From the NCBI GenBank assembly GCA_045123075.1, contig JBGVIJ010000037.1:1-30990 (forward strand): a DNA stretch of 30,990 nt. The letters run 5' to 3'. The notes under the pieces are model-generated. The model had not been told where the DNA came from. It worked only from the letters and a program-made list of their open reading frames with translations, and made no database searches. Positions 7,243 through 14,599 of the stretch are shown in pieces; position 1 is the stretch's first letter, and every line of letters begins with the position of its first letter. This stretch comes from JAHHUH01 sp045123075. Lineage in GTDB: Bacteria; Bacillota; Negativicutes; Acidaminococcales; Acidaminococcaceae. Made by a program: the position numbers and the translations under genes.

Positions 7243-8559
7243 CTAAATTGTTTCGATGAAACCATCCACAATGTGCTGAACGAAAACATATTGCCAACGA
7301 CCAGTTTTCTTTTCACGCAAAGCCTCATCATAAGCTCGTTGCTTACAATTGGGGCAAATATCTCGCGGCAAGCAAACGATAAACGCACTTTGGTCACCAA
7401 AGCGAGTATCTTCTGCCGCAGTTTGGATGGTAAAGTAACCGTCACAAATACTGCAGTAACGCACAGTTTCTAACTGCTCTTCACGGATACCTTCTTCATC
7501 ATAATAAATATGTTTCTTGCGCTGCCAAACGCCATTGCATTTTTGCAGCAGTTCCTTCTTCGTGCGTTCACGATTGAAGTACAAGTCCCCTACTTGCTCA
7601 ATGAGTTGGTCAACTCGTTTGTTGAAACGAGGATCTTGTTTACGCAGTTCACTCATATCAGGCTCAAGCACTTTACTGTAATCCATGCCTGCCATTGCCA
7701 AAATAATACCAGTGTTGACATAGGGCAAAGCACTTTCTACAGAATAACCACCTTCAAGAACTGCAATATCCGCTTGTAACTTATCTGCCAAGCGAGCATA
7801 ACCTTGAGCGGTCACCGCCATAGAAGCCAAAGGGTCAGAAAAATGATTATCCTGACCAGCGGAGTTAATGATAAGCTCCGGTTTAAAGTCTTCTAAAATA
7901 TGGCTAATCAAGCCATCGTACAAACGGTGCAAACCTTCATCACCAGTTCCCGGCAGTAAGGGCAAGTTAATATTTGTGCCCCACGCACCGGGGCTGCCTG
8001 CTTCTTCTGGGAAACCAGTTCCCGGATACAAAGTACGTCCATCCTGATGGAAGGAAATATACAAAGTATTAGGGTCGTGATAGAACACGTCTTGGGAACC
8101 ATCGCCGTGATGCACGTCCGTATCAATAACTGCGATACGCTTCACGCCATAACGGCTCCTTAAATATTCTACCATTATTGCTTCAATATTTACAGTACAA
8201 AATCCGCGAATACCATGGACAACACGCATGGCATGATGTCCGGGAGGACGTACAAGTGCAAAAGCACGCTGAACTTCCTTGCGCATAACTGCATCAGCGG
8301 CAGTAAGACAACCGCCTGCAGAAGCAAGGTGAGCAGGAGTAATGAGCCTTGCAATTCCCGGTACACCTATGTGAGCACGCTGTAAATCATTTATTTGTGC
8401 CAAACGAGGACGATATTCTTTAATTTCTTCGCAATCGAATAAGCCTTCTTCCTCAAGTTGGTCGCGAGTGTAGAGTAAACGTTCCTGTCTTTCGGGATGG
8501 GTAGGACTAATCATCCAGTCGAAAGCAGGGAAAAATACTAAGCCGAGAGTGTTCTTCAT
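7243..8559 (-). CDS. Histone deacetylase-family amidohydrolase with C-terminal zinc ribbon
   Basis: This 438-residue zinc-dependent deacetylase-fold protein would remove acyl groups from an amide substrate. Active-site residues are visible: the HH pair H108-H109 in RPPGHHA, zinc ligands D148 and H150 in DTDVHHGDG, the third zinc ligand D237 in AGQDNHFSDP, and the transition-state Tyr Y272 in EGGYSVES. The catalytic domain ends near residue 300. A helical charged linker then leads to a tail with C369xxC372 and C402xxC405, which looks like a zinc ribbon. The start overlaps the hydantoinase-like stop as ATGA, and rdgB follows after 13 bp. Known substrates of bacterial homologues include acetylpolyamines, acetoin-related proteins (AcuC) and acetyl-lysine. 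The substrate here is unknown. Confidence 0.88.
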   Translation of the reverse strand: MKNTLGLVFFPAFDWMISPTHPERQERLLYTRDQLEEEGLFDCEEIKEYRPRLAQINDLQRAHIGVPGIARLITPAHLASAGGCLTAADAVMRKEVQRAFALVRPPGHHAMRVVHGIRGFCTVNIEAIMVEYLRSRYGVKRIAVIDTDVHHGDGSQDVFYHDPNTLYISFHQDGRTLYPGTGFPEEAGSPGAWGTNINLPLLPGTGDEGLHRLYDGLISHILEDFKPELIINSAGQDNHFSDPLASMAVTAQGYARLADKLQADIAVLEGGYSVESALPYVNTGIILAMAGMDYSKVLEPDMSELRKQDPRFNKRVDQLIEQVGDLYFNRERTKKELLQKCNGVWQRKKHIYYDEEGIREEQLETVRYCSICDGYFTIQTAAEDTRFGDQSAFIVCLPRDICPNCKQRAYDEALREKKTGRWQYVFVQHIVDGFIETI

Positions 8560-10208
8560 AATTCTACCTCCCTGCCTTTAATTTTATGTAAGATACCGGG
8601 TTTAAGCTGCATCCTCATATTAATGATGTCACCAGTATCGTAATAACTATGAATAGTGCGGAAGTGTTCAAAGCTAATCAGTTCCACTTCTTGGCTAGGC
8701 AACTGCCAATCTTCCGTCTGTTTGCGTAACCAATCTGCCAAAAGCTTTTCTGCAACTTGCTTGCCAAAACCACTTGGTAATCTTTCACGTCTACCACTTT
8801 CTGGAATAAGGTAATAACCATCAGTAGTATCAGCACGTAAGCCGGCAGATAAAGTAGGTCTTGCCAAAGCCGCTCCAATAGCATTTGCCACCATTGCTCC
8901 TTGTGGAATTTCCACAGGCAATGCCATGGCTTCGCCTACAGCTTTTACTAAGCCCAGACTGCCACCACCTACGCCTATAAGCTGCGCAGGCTCGAACTCT
9001 GTGCCACGAATAACGTCATCAACAGTGTACACAGGCTGCTTCGCCCATTCCACCAACATATCTTTAATAGTAGCAGTAATTTGTGCCACAGCACTCGCTA
9101 CAATCTTGCGAGCTTCTTCTGCAGGCTCACCACCAAATTTTGCCAAAGCTTCGAAGGATTTGGCAGGCTCGCCAAAGCTAACGTAACCAGCAACAATCAA
9201 AGCATCGGACAAAGTCGCAACGCTTCCTCCGATTGCCACCGCAGGACCTTCACGTTCAGGACCTACTTGGTAATTGCCATCAGCAAGTTTGGTAATTCTA
9301 CTATCGCCACCAATACCAATGCTACGCATATGGAAAGCACGCACCGCTGTCGGGTAACCATTAATATTTGCACCACGCTTCGCCATTAAGGGCATACCAT
9401 TTTCCCAAAAGGCAATATCGGTAGTGGTTCCGCCAACGTCTAAAGAAATGCTGTTCACGTCGGGAGCAGCGAGAGCCTCAATGCCAAGGACGGAAGCTGC
9501 AGGACCGGTGAACACTGCTTCTACAGGTTGTTCCAAAGCAACGCTCAAAGGCAAAGTGCCACCATCTGCTTTCAAAATATGTACAGGAGCAGTAATGCTT
9601 CTATTTGCCAAAGCAAGCTGCACCTTTTGACAGAACTTCTCAAAAACTTTATACACAGCAGCTGCAAAATAAGCGGAATTAGTACGACGAACAAAATTTA
9701 ATTCGCCACTGAGCTCACTGCCTAAGAAAACTTTTTTGTAACCGCACTTTCTTAATTCATGTTCAAGCAAATATTCATTTTGAGGTTGGCGCACTGCAAA
9801 TTTACCACTAACTGCACACACACCACTGCCTTTAGAATTTAACAAATCACGGTGCTTAGTCCAATCAATTTGCGCCGTAATCTTACCACGATGATCAACG
9901 TAACCGCTCACATAGTAAGGTTCAACGGGAAACTTACCCTTCACGTTCATACCGGGGCCAGTCATAACTGCCAAGAAAACAGGATCGATTTTATTTTCCG
10001 TCAGCGCATTGGTAACGATGGTACTGGAAATTACTACACGCTCCAAATTTTGAGCAACTCCGTCTAAAAGCACCTTATCCAACGCCGCCAAAATACCTTG
10101 CAAAACATCTTCGTGAATAGTAGGAACTTTTGCCTGCGCTAAAATCTCTTCATCTTTAATTACCACAGCATCAGTAAAAGTACCGCCTACGTCAATACCT
10201 AATAACAT
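8556..10208 (-). CDS. Hydantoinase/oxoprolinase (HyuA) family protein
   Basis: This 550-residue member of the ATP-dependent hydantoinase A / 5-oxoprolinase superfamily has an N-terminal ASKHA-type phosphate loop (GIDVGGTFTDAVVI, residues 4-17). A second nucleotide-binding motif, SISLDVGGTTTDIAF, lies near residue 255, followed by MRSIGIGGDSRI and GVGGGSLG around residue 410. The family opens cyclic amides or, in acetone carboxylases, activates substrates with ATP. It normally works with a HyuB partner, but no HyuB-type gene is present here. A purine-rich GGGGGTGG site lies close upstream of the ATG. The stop overlaps the HDAC-like start by 4 bp, implying the two are made together. The actual substrate is unknown. 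Confidence 0.85.
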   Translation of the reverse strand: MLLGIDVGGTFTDAVVIKDEEILAQAKVPTIHEDVLQGILAALDKVLLDGVAQNLERVVISSTIVTNALTENKIDPVFLAVMTGPGMNVKGKFPVEPYYVSGYVDHRGKITAQIDWTKHRDLLNSKGSGVCAVSGKFAVRQPQNEYLLEHELRKCGYKKVFLGSELSGELNFVRRTNSAYFAAAVYKVFEKFCQKVQLALANRSITAPVHILKADGGTLPLSVALEQPVEAVFTGPAASVLGIEALAAPDVNSISLDVGGTTTDIAFWENGMPLMAKRGANINGYPTAVRAFHMRSIGIGGDSRITKLADGNYQVGPEREGPAVAIGGSVATLSDALIVAGYVSFGEPAKSFEALAKFGGEPAEEARKIVASAVAQITATIKDMLVEWAKQPVYTVDDVIRGTEFEPAQLIGVGGGSLGLVKAVGEAMALPVEIPQGAMVANAIGAALARPTLSAGLRADTTDGYYLIPESGRRERLPSGFGKQVAEKLLADWLRKQTEDWQLPSQEVELISFEHFRTIHSYYDTGDIINMRMQLKPGILHKIKGREVEL

Positions 10209-10307
10209 TCTTCCACCCCCTTCAAATTTTTACGCACAAACTGTTTATATATTTAATATTTCAATGTAACTAACATAAATACCTGCACAGATACTCTAAC
10301 CATAACA

Positions 10308-10430
10308 AAAAAACCTTAGAAATAGCATTAGGCACGAAGCAGTGAAGCTTATGCAGCGAAGGCGTACTGAGCGTACGTCGAGCAAGTAAGCAAACTGCGA
10401 CAAAGCATAATGTTATTTATAAGGTTTTTT
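10308..10430. repeat. 123-bp nested inverted-repeat element (possible MITE/REP-like or structured RNA)
   Basis: The outer arms (10308-10330 and 10408-10430) pair over 23 bp with one mismatch and one G-U-type pair. The outermost 11 bp, AAAAAACCTTA/TAAGGTTTTTT, are perfect. Inside, further nested pairs follow: GCAGT/ACTGC, GCTTA/TAAGC, TGC/GCA, and a central CGTAC-tgagc-GTACG hairpin (10363-10377). The whole element can fold into one long interrupted hairpin on either strand. It has no open reading frame. This build suggests a small dispersed repeat mobilised in trans, or a structured RNA; which one cannot be settled from one copy. Confidence 0.75.
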
Positions 10431-10434
10431 ACAA

Positions 10435-10470
10435 AGAGAAAACCGCTTGCAGGGGATGTTCGCAAGCGGT
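10435..10470 (-). terminator. Likely minus-strand terminator downstream of methyltransferase
   Basis: The nine-pair stem ACCGCTTGC/GCAAGCGGT (10442-10450 with 10462-10470) is followed on the minus strand by TTTTCTCTTT. It is the first such structure downstream of the methyltransferase gene. The U-tract is interrupted, so strength is uncertain. Confidence 0.6.
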
Positions 10471-10546
10471 CTCTCTAGGAAAGCTGTTTATGATGAATTT
10501 GATGGGAAGGGTTTGTAGCAAGTCTTCCTTGCTACGTCTTTAGTAT

Positions 10547-10575
10547 ACTATATAGCTGTGAGATAAGAAGGGCAA
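10547..10575 (-). promoter_or_regulatory. Possible promoter of a short minus-strand transcript
   Basis: Minus-strand TTGCCC (10570-10575), a 17-nt spacer and TATAGT (10547-10552) lie beyond the methyltransferase stop with no gene downstream before the terminator at 10435-10470. The predicted RNA would be about 105 nt and would begin next to an 8-bp hairpin (GTAGCAAG/CTTGCTAC). Confidence 0.35.
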
Positions 10576-10626
10576 AACAATGAACTGATTGTGAACTTTA
10601 CTCTTTATTTTGAAAGCTTCTATTTT

Positions 10627-11223
10627 TCACAGACGCTTTCTTAAAATTAAGTTCAACCATTTTTCCGCACTTCTACCAGGGCGGACGTCACCGGTCACCC
10701 ACAATTCTTCGGTTTCAATTTCAGGGAAATCTTTGACAAATTCTGCAAACTTTGCTTCGGTCATATCAGTAAAGTATCTTTCGTGGCGGTAACCTTCAAA
10801 ATCACCATACTTAAAGGAAGTGTAGATAACACCATCATTTTTAGTAGCCTTTACCATTTTCAGGAACACATCTTGCAATTCAGCATAAGGCAAGTGCAAA
10901 ATGGAAGAACATGCCCAAATTCCATCGTAAGTTTCAAATTCGGAAAGCTCTTGGAAAAACATCTGCTTCACTTCAATTCCGGTTAAAGCACTGGCAAACT
11001 TACACAGTTCTGCAGAACCATCAATGGCAGTTAGTTGAAAGCCTTGCTCCAAAAAATATTTTGTATCCCTACCGCTACCACAGCCAAAATCAAGGATATG
11101 TGCTTTAGGAGCTAACAGTTTTAAAAATTTATCTTGAGTTTCCTTAAAATCAACATTCACTGTGGATTCAATAAACTCTTGAGTTTTCTCATCATAATAA
11201 TTTAAAGTTTTGGATTCTTGCAT
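10627..11223 (-). CDS. Class I SAM-dependent methyltransferase
   Basis: This 198-residue Rossmann-fold methyltransferase has motif I (ILDFGCGSGRDTKYF, about residues 43-57), an acidic motif II end (LTAIDGSAEL) and a post-motif region YDGIWACSSILHL. The C-terminal part (about 130-198) is the family-specific substrate side, with PGRSAEKWLNLILRKR at the end. It is cytosolic. The substrate cannot be read from the sequence. An AAGGAGCG ribosome binding site precedes the ATG. It is divergent from the ECF/TonB cassette and shares a 171-bp intergenic region with it, including a 12-bp repeat near both promoters, so co-regulation is possible. Confidence 0.85.
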   Translation of the reverse strand: MQESKTLNYYDEKTQEFIESTVNVDFKETQDKFLKLLAPKAHILDFGCGSGRDTKYFLEQGFQLTAIDGSAELCKFASALTGIEVKQMFFQELSEFETYDGIWACSSILHLPYAELQDVFLKMVKATKNDGVIYTSFKYGDFEGYRHERYFTDMTEAKFAEFVKDFPEIETEELWVTGDVRPGRSAEKWLNLILRKRL

Positions 11224-11253
11224 AACGCGCTCCTTAGATAATCACTTTTCTTC

Positions 11254-11262
11254 ATTATAACA
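11254..11262 (-). promoter_or_regulatory. Extended -10 promoter of methyltransferase
   Basis: The minus strand reads TGTTATAAT, an extended -10 (TGnTATAAT), about 30 bp before the start codon. No good -35 is visible, as is common for extended -10 promoters. Confidence 0.6.
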
Positions 11263-11279
11263 TAAACACTGCTCTTTAG

Positions 11280-11364
11280 TTCTTGTCATAACCTATGGTT
11301 AACTACCACCAATTACCAATACTGGTTTTTGAAAAAATAAAATGTTATAATTTTCTTGTCATAA
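11280..11364. repeat. 12-bp direct repeat in divergent promoter region (operator candidates)
   Basis: TTCTTGTCATAA occurs at 11280-11291 and again at 11353-11364. The first copy overlaps the -35 zone of the minus-strand methyltransferase promoter. The second begins 2 bp after the -10 of the plus-strand cassette promoter, over its likely start site. This placement fits a shared repressor, but no regulator gene is present. Confidence 0.45.
11343..11351 (+). promoter_or_regulatory. Extended -10 promoter of ECF/TonB cassette
   Basis: The plus strand reads TGTTATAAT about 44 bp before the S-component start, the same extended -10 sequence as on the divergent side. An imperfect palindrome (ACAAA/TTTGT, 11367-11380) lies between it and the ribosome binding site. 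Confidence 0.6.
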
Positions 11365-11394
11365 TAACAAAATTATTTGTAATAGGAGCTTATC

Positions 11395-11919
11395 TTGTTG
11401 CGTACTAATAAACTTATTTTAACGTCATTATTCATAGCGTGCGGATTGCTACTCCCCCTTGCCTTTCATAGCTTTGGCATGGGAGGAAGAACTTTTTTGC
11501 CCATGCACTTGCCTGTTTTTATGGGCGGTTTACTTTTAGGATGGTTGCCAGGTTTAATCATTGGCGCCCTTACGCCCGTACTTAGCTGCTTACTGACAGG
11601 TATGCCTCCGCTCATCCCGTCCTTGCCCATGATGTTCGTAGAGCTTGCTCTTTTCGGACTTGTTTGTGGTTACCTGTATCACGATAAACGCCAAAACATT
11701 TACTTGGCACTTATATCTGCCATGATTGTAGGACGTTTAGGTGCGGCTTTTGTGTTGATGCTTTTTTCTGACATTCTTGGAATTAAACTGCATCCCCTCA
11801 CCTACGTTGCTGCTACTTTTATGACAGGCTTAGCTGGTGTAATCTTCCAAATTATTTTTATACCAATCCTTGTTAAACGCTTGGAAAATATTTTTGGCTA
11901 CGAGGTTCATAAATCATGA
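11395..11919 (+). CDS. ECF transporter S component (substrate-binding membrane subunit)
   Basis: This 174-residue integral membrane protein has about five or six hydrophobic segments. It carries the pattern seen in energy-coupling-factor S components: an N-terminal helix, then HLPVFMGGLLLGWLPGLIIG and LLTGMPPLIPSLPMMFVELALFG. S components bind a vitamin, cofactor precursor or metal and use a shared EcfA/A'/T module, which is not encoded here. The ligand is not identifiable from the sequence. The start is TTG at 11395 or the next TTG at 11398; AGGAG lies 6 or 9 nt upstream. The stop overlaps the TonB receptor's ATG as ATGA, so inner- and outer-membrane proteins are translationally coupled and probably carry the same ligand. 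Confidence 0.82.
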   Translation: MLRTNKLILTSLFIACGLLLPLAFHSFGMGGRTFLPMHLPVFMGGLLLGWLPGLIIGALTPVLSCLLTGMPPLIPSLPMMFVELALFGLVCGYLYHDKRQNIYLALISAMIVGRLGAAFVLMLFSDILGIKLHPLTYVAATFMTGLAGVIFQIIFIPILVKRLENIFGYEVHKS

Positions 11920-13910
11920 AAAGATACATTTTTAGTTTAGCATCCCTCTTTTTAACTGCAATGCCTACATACGCAAACGAACTTCCTATTTTTACACTTC
12001 CTGACGTAGTAATCTATGCTTCAAGTGATGTAGACAGCGTTGTTAACGCACAACAAGTAAACATTGGCGCAGCTAAAACTGTGCCTGAACTTTTACGTAC
12101 CACTGCAGGCTTGCAAATTCAAGCTCGCCCAAATTCTGGTGGTAACGAAGATTTAAGCGTAAAAATGCGTGGTCACGATTCCAGACACTATGCCGTTTTG
12201 GTAGATGGTGTTCCCCAATCCATGAGTGGCGTTATGGGTGGCGGTTACGTTAACTGGAACGCAATCCCCCTTGGACTGGTAGAACGCATTGAAATTATCA
12301 AAGGTGCTAAATCCGCAGCTTACGGTCAAACCGAAGGCGGCGTTATTAATATCATTACGAAAAAAACTGCCAACGCAGGCGAAGTGCAACTCACCACAGG
12401 CAGTAACGATAGAAGACAATATACTTTTAATTATGGCGTGCAACAAGAAAAATTTGGTTTCAAATTGTATGCCAACAAAGCTGAAAACGATGCTTATCTC
12501 CGTAACAGCGATTACGATAACGAACAAGCAGGCATCAATTTCTATTACAAATTAAGTGCTACAGACACTCTGCGATTTAATTATGACCACCAACAATTAA
12601 AGCGTGGTCTCGTAGTTGCAAATGATCCTAAAAACAATAACTACAACAGTAAATATCCAGTAACTCCCATTGGTGATTCTTTTGCCAATTATCAAGGTGG
12701 TCTTCCCGGTGATGGCTCTTACACTAAAATCTACCGCAATAATTGTAATGTTACTTGGGATTCCAATCGCGAAAACGCTAGCGACAGCTTTACCTACTGG
12801 AAGAATTACGAAAAGCAACACGAAGTTAATATTATTGAAAGCAAATTAATCTTTGATCGCTATAATGTTACTGATAAATCTGATGGTTTGATGTATAAAG
12901 GTTCTACTAAAGTCAGCAACAAACATCAACTTGGCTACGGTGCAGATTATAAACGCTTACGTTATGGTTACGGTTGGTATAATTCTGGTAGCGCTGGTGC
13001 TCTTTATCCCTCTCAAAAAATGGACGTATGGGGTGTTTATTTAGAAGACAACTGGAAAATGGATGAACGTTGGACTACTAATATAGGTCTTCGCTACGAC
13101 AAAATAGAAGGCGACAAAGATGCTAACGTTCCCGAAAACAAGACTGGCAGCATGAGCGAAAGCGCCCTTTCACCCAAACTAAACGTGCACTTTAAAAATG
13201 ATGAACGCACTACTACAAGTGCAAGTATCAATCGCATTTGGCGAGCTCCTTCCATGGCAGAATTCTACTGGCATTATGCGGGCTTTGGTTTCGCTTCTAG
13301 TATGCCTCTCTCTCCGGAAAAAGGTTGGGGTTACGAAGCAAGTATAGCTCGTCAATTCAATAGCAAACTGCATAGTAAGGCTACTGCCTTCTACCAAGAT
13401 ATAAACGATTACATCAACTTCACTCACCAAAGACCTTTCAATGCTTATAACATTGACAAGGCTCAACTTTGGGGCGTAGAACTGGAAAATACTTGGAAGC
13501 TTTATGCTGCATCCAACATCTTCTTAAACTACACCAATATGCACACTAAGAAAGAAGGCGTGCACGCCAACGACAAAGTTGGTTTAAGTGGTGAACTTGA
13601 TTATCGTCCTCGTCATACATTGGCATTTGGTTACCAATACGACGAAGGTAAATGGCATGCACGTTACGATATGACCTACACCAGCAGTCAAAAAGCAACC
13701 TTAGGTTACCCTGCAACTGATCCTGCTAATGCTCCAGTTGTAGAAATTGGTGGCTACGTAGTGCATAATCTTTCTGCAACGTATGACCTTAACGAAAAAT
13801 CTTCTGTGAATTTCTCCATCTATAATCTTTTCGACAAAGAATACTGCGAAATTTACGGATACCCTATGGAAGGTCGCGTCTTTACTGCAACCTTTACTCA
13901 AAAATTCTAA
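11916..13910 (+). CDS. TonB-dependent outer-membrane receptor
   Basis: This 664-residue protein starts with a signal peptide (MKRYIFSLASLFLTAMPTYA, cleaved near residue 20). A plug domain follows (about 25-150) with VPELLRTTAGLQIQ, KMRGHDSRHYAVLVDGVPQ and LVERIEIIKGAKSAAYG. A beta-barrel rich in alternating aromatic strands follows, ending FSIYNLFDKEYCEIYGYP and a terminal Phe (FTATFTQKF), the usual outer-membrane targeting signal. It uses the TonB-ExbBD system to import a scarce ligand such as a siderophore, haem or corrinoid; the plug does not reveal which. It shows that the host has an outer membrane. Its start overlaps the S-component stop by 4 bp. A methyltransferase gene follows after 28 bp. 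Confidence 0.95.
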   Translation: MKRYIFSLASLFLTAMPTYANELPIFTLPDVVIYASSDVDSVVNAQQVNIGAAKTVPELLRTTAGLQIQARPNSGGNEDLSVKMRGHDSRHYAVLVDGVPQSMSGVMGGGYVNWNAIPLGLVERIEIIKGAKSAAYGQTEGGVINIITKKTANAGEVQLTTGSNDRRQYTFNYGVQQEKFGFKLYANKAENDAYLRNSDYDNEQAGINFYYKLSATDTLRFNYDHQQLKRGLVVANDPKNNNYNSKYPVTPIGDSFANYQGGLPGDGSYTKIYRNNCNVTWDSNRENASDSFTYWKNYEKQHEVNIIESKLIFDRYNVTDKSDGLMYKGSTKVSNKHQLGYGADYKRLRYGYGWYNSGSAGALYPSQKMDVWGVYLEDNWKMDERWTTNIGLRYDKIEGDKDANVPENKTGSMSESALSPKLNVHFKNDERTTTSASINRIWRAPSMAEFYWHYAGFGFASSMPLSPEKGWGYEASIARQFNSKLHSKATAFYQDINDYINFTHQRPFNAYNIDKAQLWGVELENTWKLYAASNIFLNYTNMHTKKEGVHANDKVGLSGELDYRPRHTLAFGYQYDEGKWHARYDMTYTSSQKATLGYPATDPANAPVVEIGGYVVHNLSATYDLNEKSSVNFSIYNLFDKEYCEIYGYPMEGRVFTATFTQKF

Positions 13911-13938
13911 ACTCCTAATAAATTGAGGACTTTCCCCT

Positions 13939-14532
13939 ATGAATAAAGACATTGAATTTTTTAATACTTGCGCAGATAATTGGGACAACATTCGCCAAAC
14001 CACCCCTGCCATCTTAGAAAAGCTGATTAGTTTAGCAGATATTCCTGCTGGAACGAACGTTTTAGACGTTGGCAGTGGCACGGGCGTACTGATTCCTTAT
14101 CTTCACGCTGCAGTTGGAGCGCAGGGAAAAATTACCGCAGTAGATTTTTCTGAGAAGATGCTTGCCAAAGCACAAGAGAAGTTTGCTAATTTAAACAACA
14201 TTGAATTTTACCTAGGCGACATTCTCGAAATGGAACTGCCTGCCGAAAACTACGATGTTGTAATTTGCTTAAACTTTTTCCCCCATCTTCACACTCGCAA
14301 GGAAGAGTTCCTACGTAAAATGAACAACGCTCTTAAAAATGGCGGTTTCCTTATCGTTATGCACGACATTTCCCGGGCAACAGTTAACAGCATCCATCGC
14401 GAAAGTGAAGTTGTCGCAGAACACCGCTTGCCCGAAGCTAAAATTGTTGGTGAAATGTTCCAAGCTTGTGGCTACAAAAACATCCACGCCTTCGAAGACG
14501 ATACTATGTATTTCGTCAAAGGGTGTAAGTAA
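13939..14532 (+). CDS. Class I SAM-dependent methyltransferase (UbiE/methyltransferase-11-like)
   Basis: This 197-residue methyltransferase has motif I VLDVGSGTGVLIPYL (about residues 40-54), an acidic residue in ITAVDFSEKML, a later FYLGDILEM and the catalytic-face motif YDVVICLNFFPH. HDISRATVNSIH after residue 140 is unusually His-rich. It is cytosolic. Its gene follows the TonB receptor by 28 bp, with GAGG about 10 nt before the ATG. A long perfect terminator after it ends the three-gene cassette. The tie to import suggests it may modify the imported compound, but this is an inference. It is not closely similar to the divergent methyltransferase at 10627-11223 beyond the shared fold motifs. 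Confidence 0.85.
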   Translation: MNKDIEFFNTCADNWDNIRQTTPAILEKLISLADIPAGTNVLDVGSGTGVLIPYLHAAVGAQGKITAVDFSEKMLAKAQEKFANLNNIEFYLGDILEMELPAENYDVVICLNFFPHLHTRKEEFLRKMNNALKNGGFLIVMHDISRATVNSIHRESEVVAEHRLPEAKIVGEMFQACGYKNIHAFEDDTMYFVKGCK

Positions 14533-14550
14533 TTTAGCTTTATAAGAAAC

Positions 14551-14587
14551 AAAAAGGACAAACTCATTTGAGTTTGTCCTTTTTTAT
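14551..14587. terminator. Bidirectional terminator between convergent genes
   Basis: AAAAAGGACAAACTCA and TGAGTTTGTCCTTTTT pair perfectly over 16 bp with a tiny loop, with a T-run on the plus strand and a matching one on the minus strand. It ends the ECF/TonB/methyltransferase cassette and the nucleotidase-family gene. Confidence 0.92.
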
Positions 14588-14599
14588 TGACATAAGCCA

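Larger units (their letters stand above)
10209..10626. other. 418-bp non-coding region between hydantoinase-like and methyltransferase genes
   Basis: No credible coding frame is present. The region contains a 123-bp nested inverted repeat (10308-10430), a hairpin with a short U-run on the minus strand (10442-10470), a smaller hairpin (10515-10534) and a possible minus-strand promoter (10547-10575). The 100 bp next to the hydantoinase-like start is AT-rich without a convincing promoter. Confidence 0.7.

Noticed and set aside
11365..11384. Fur or metal-repressor box before the ECF cassette
   Set aside because: The AT-rich palindrome ACAAA/TTTGT does not fit the Fur consensus well. The repeated 12-mer is the better operator candidate.
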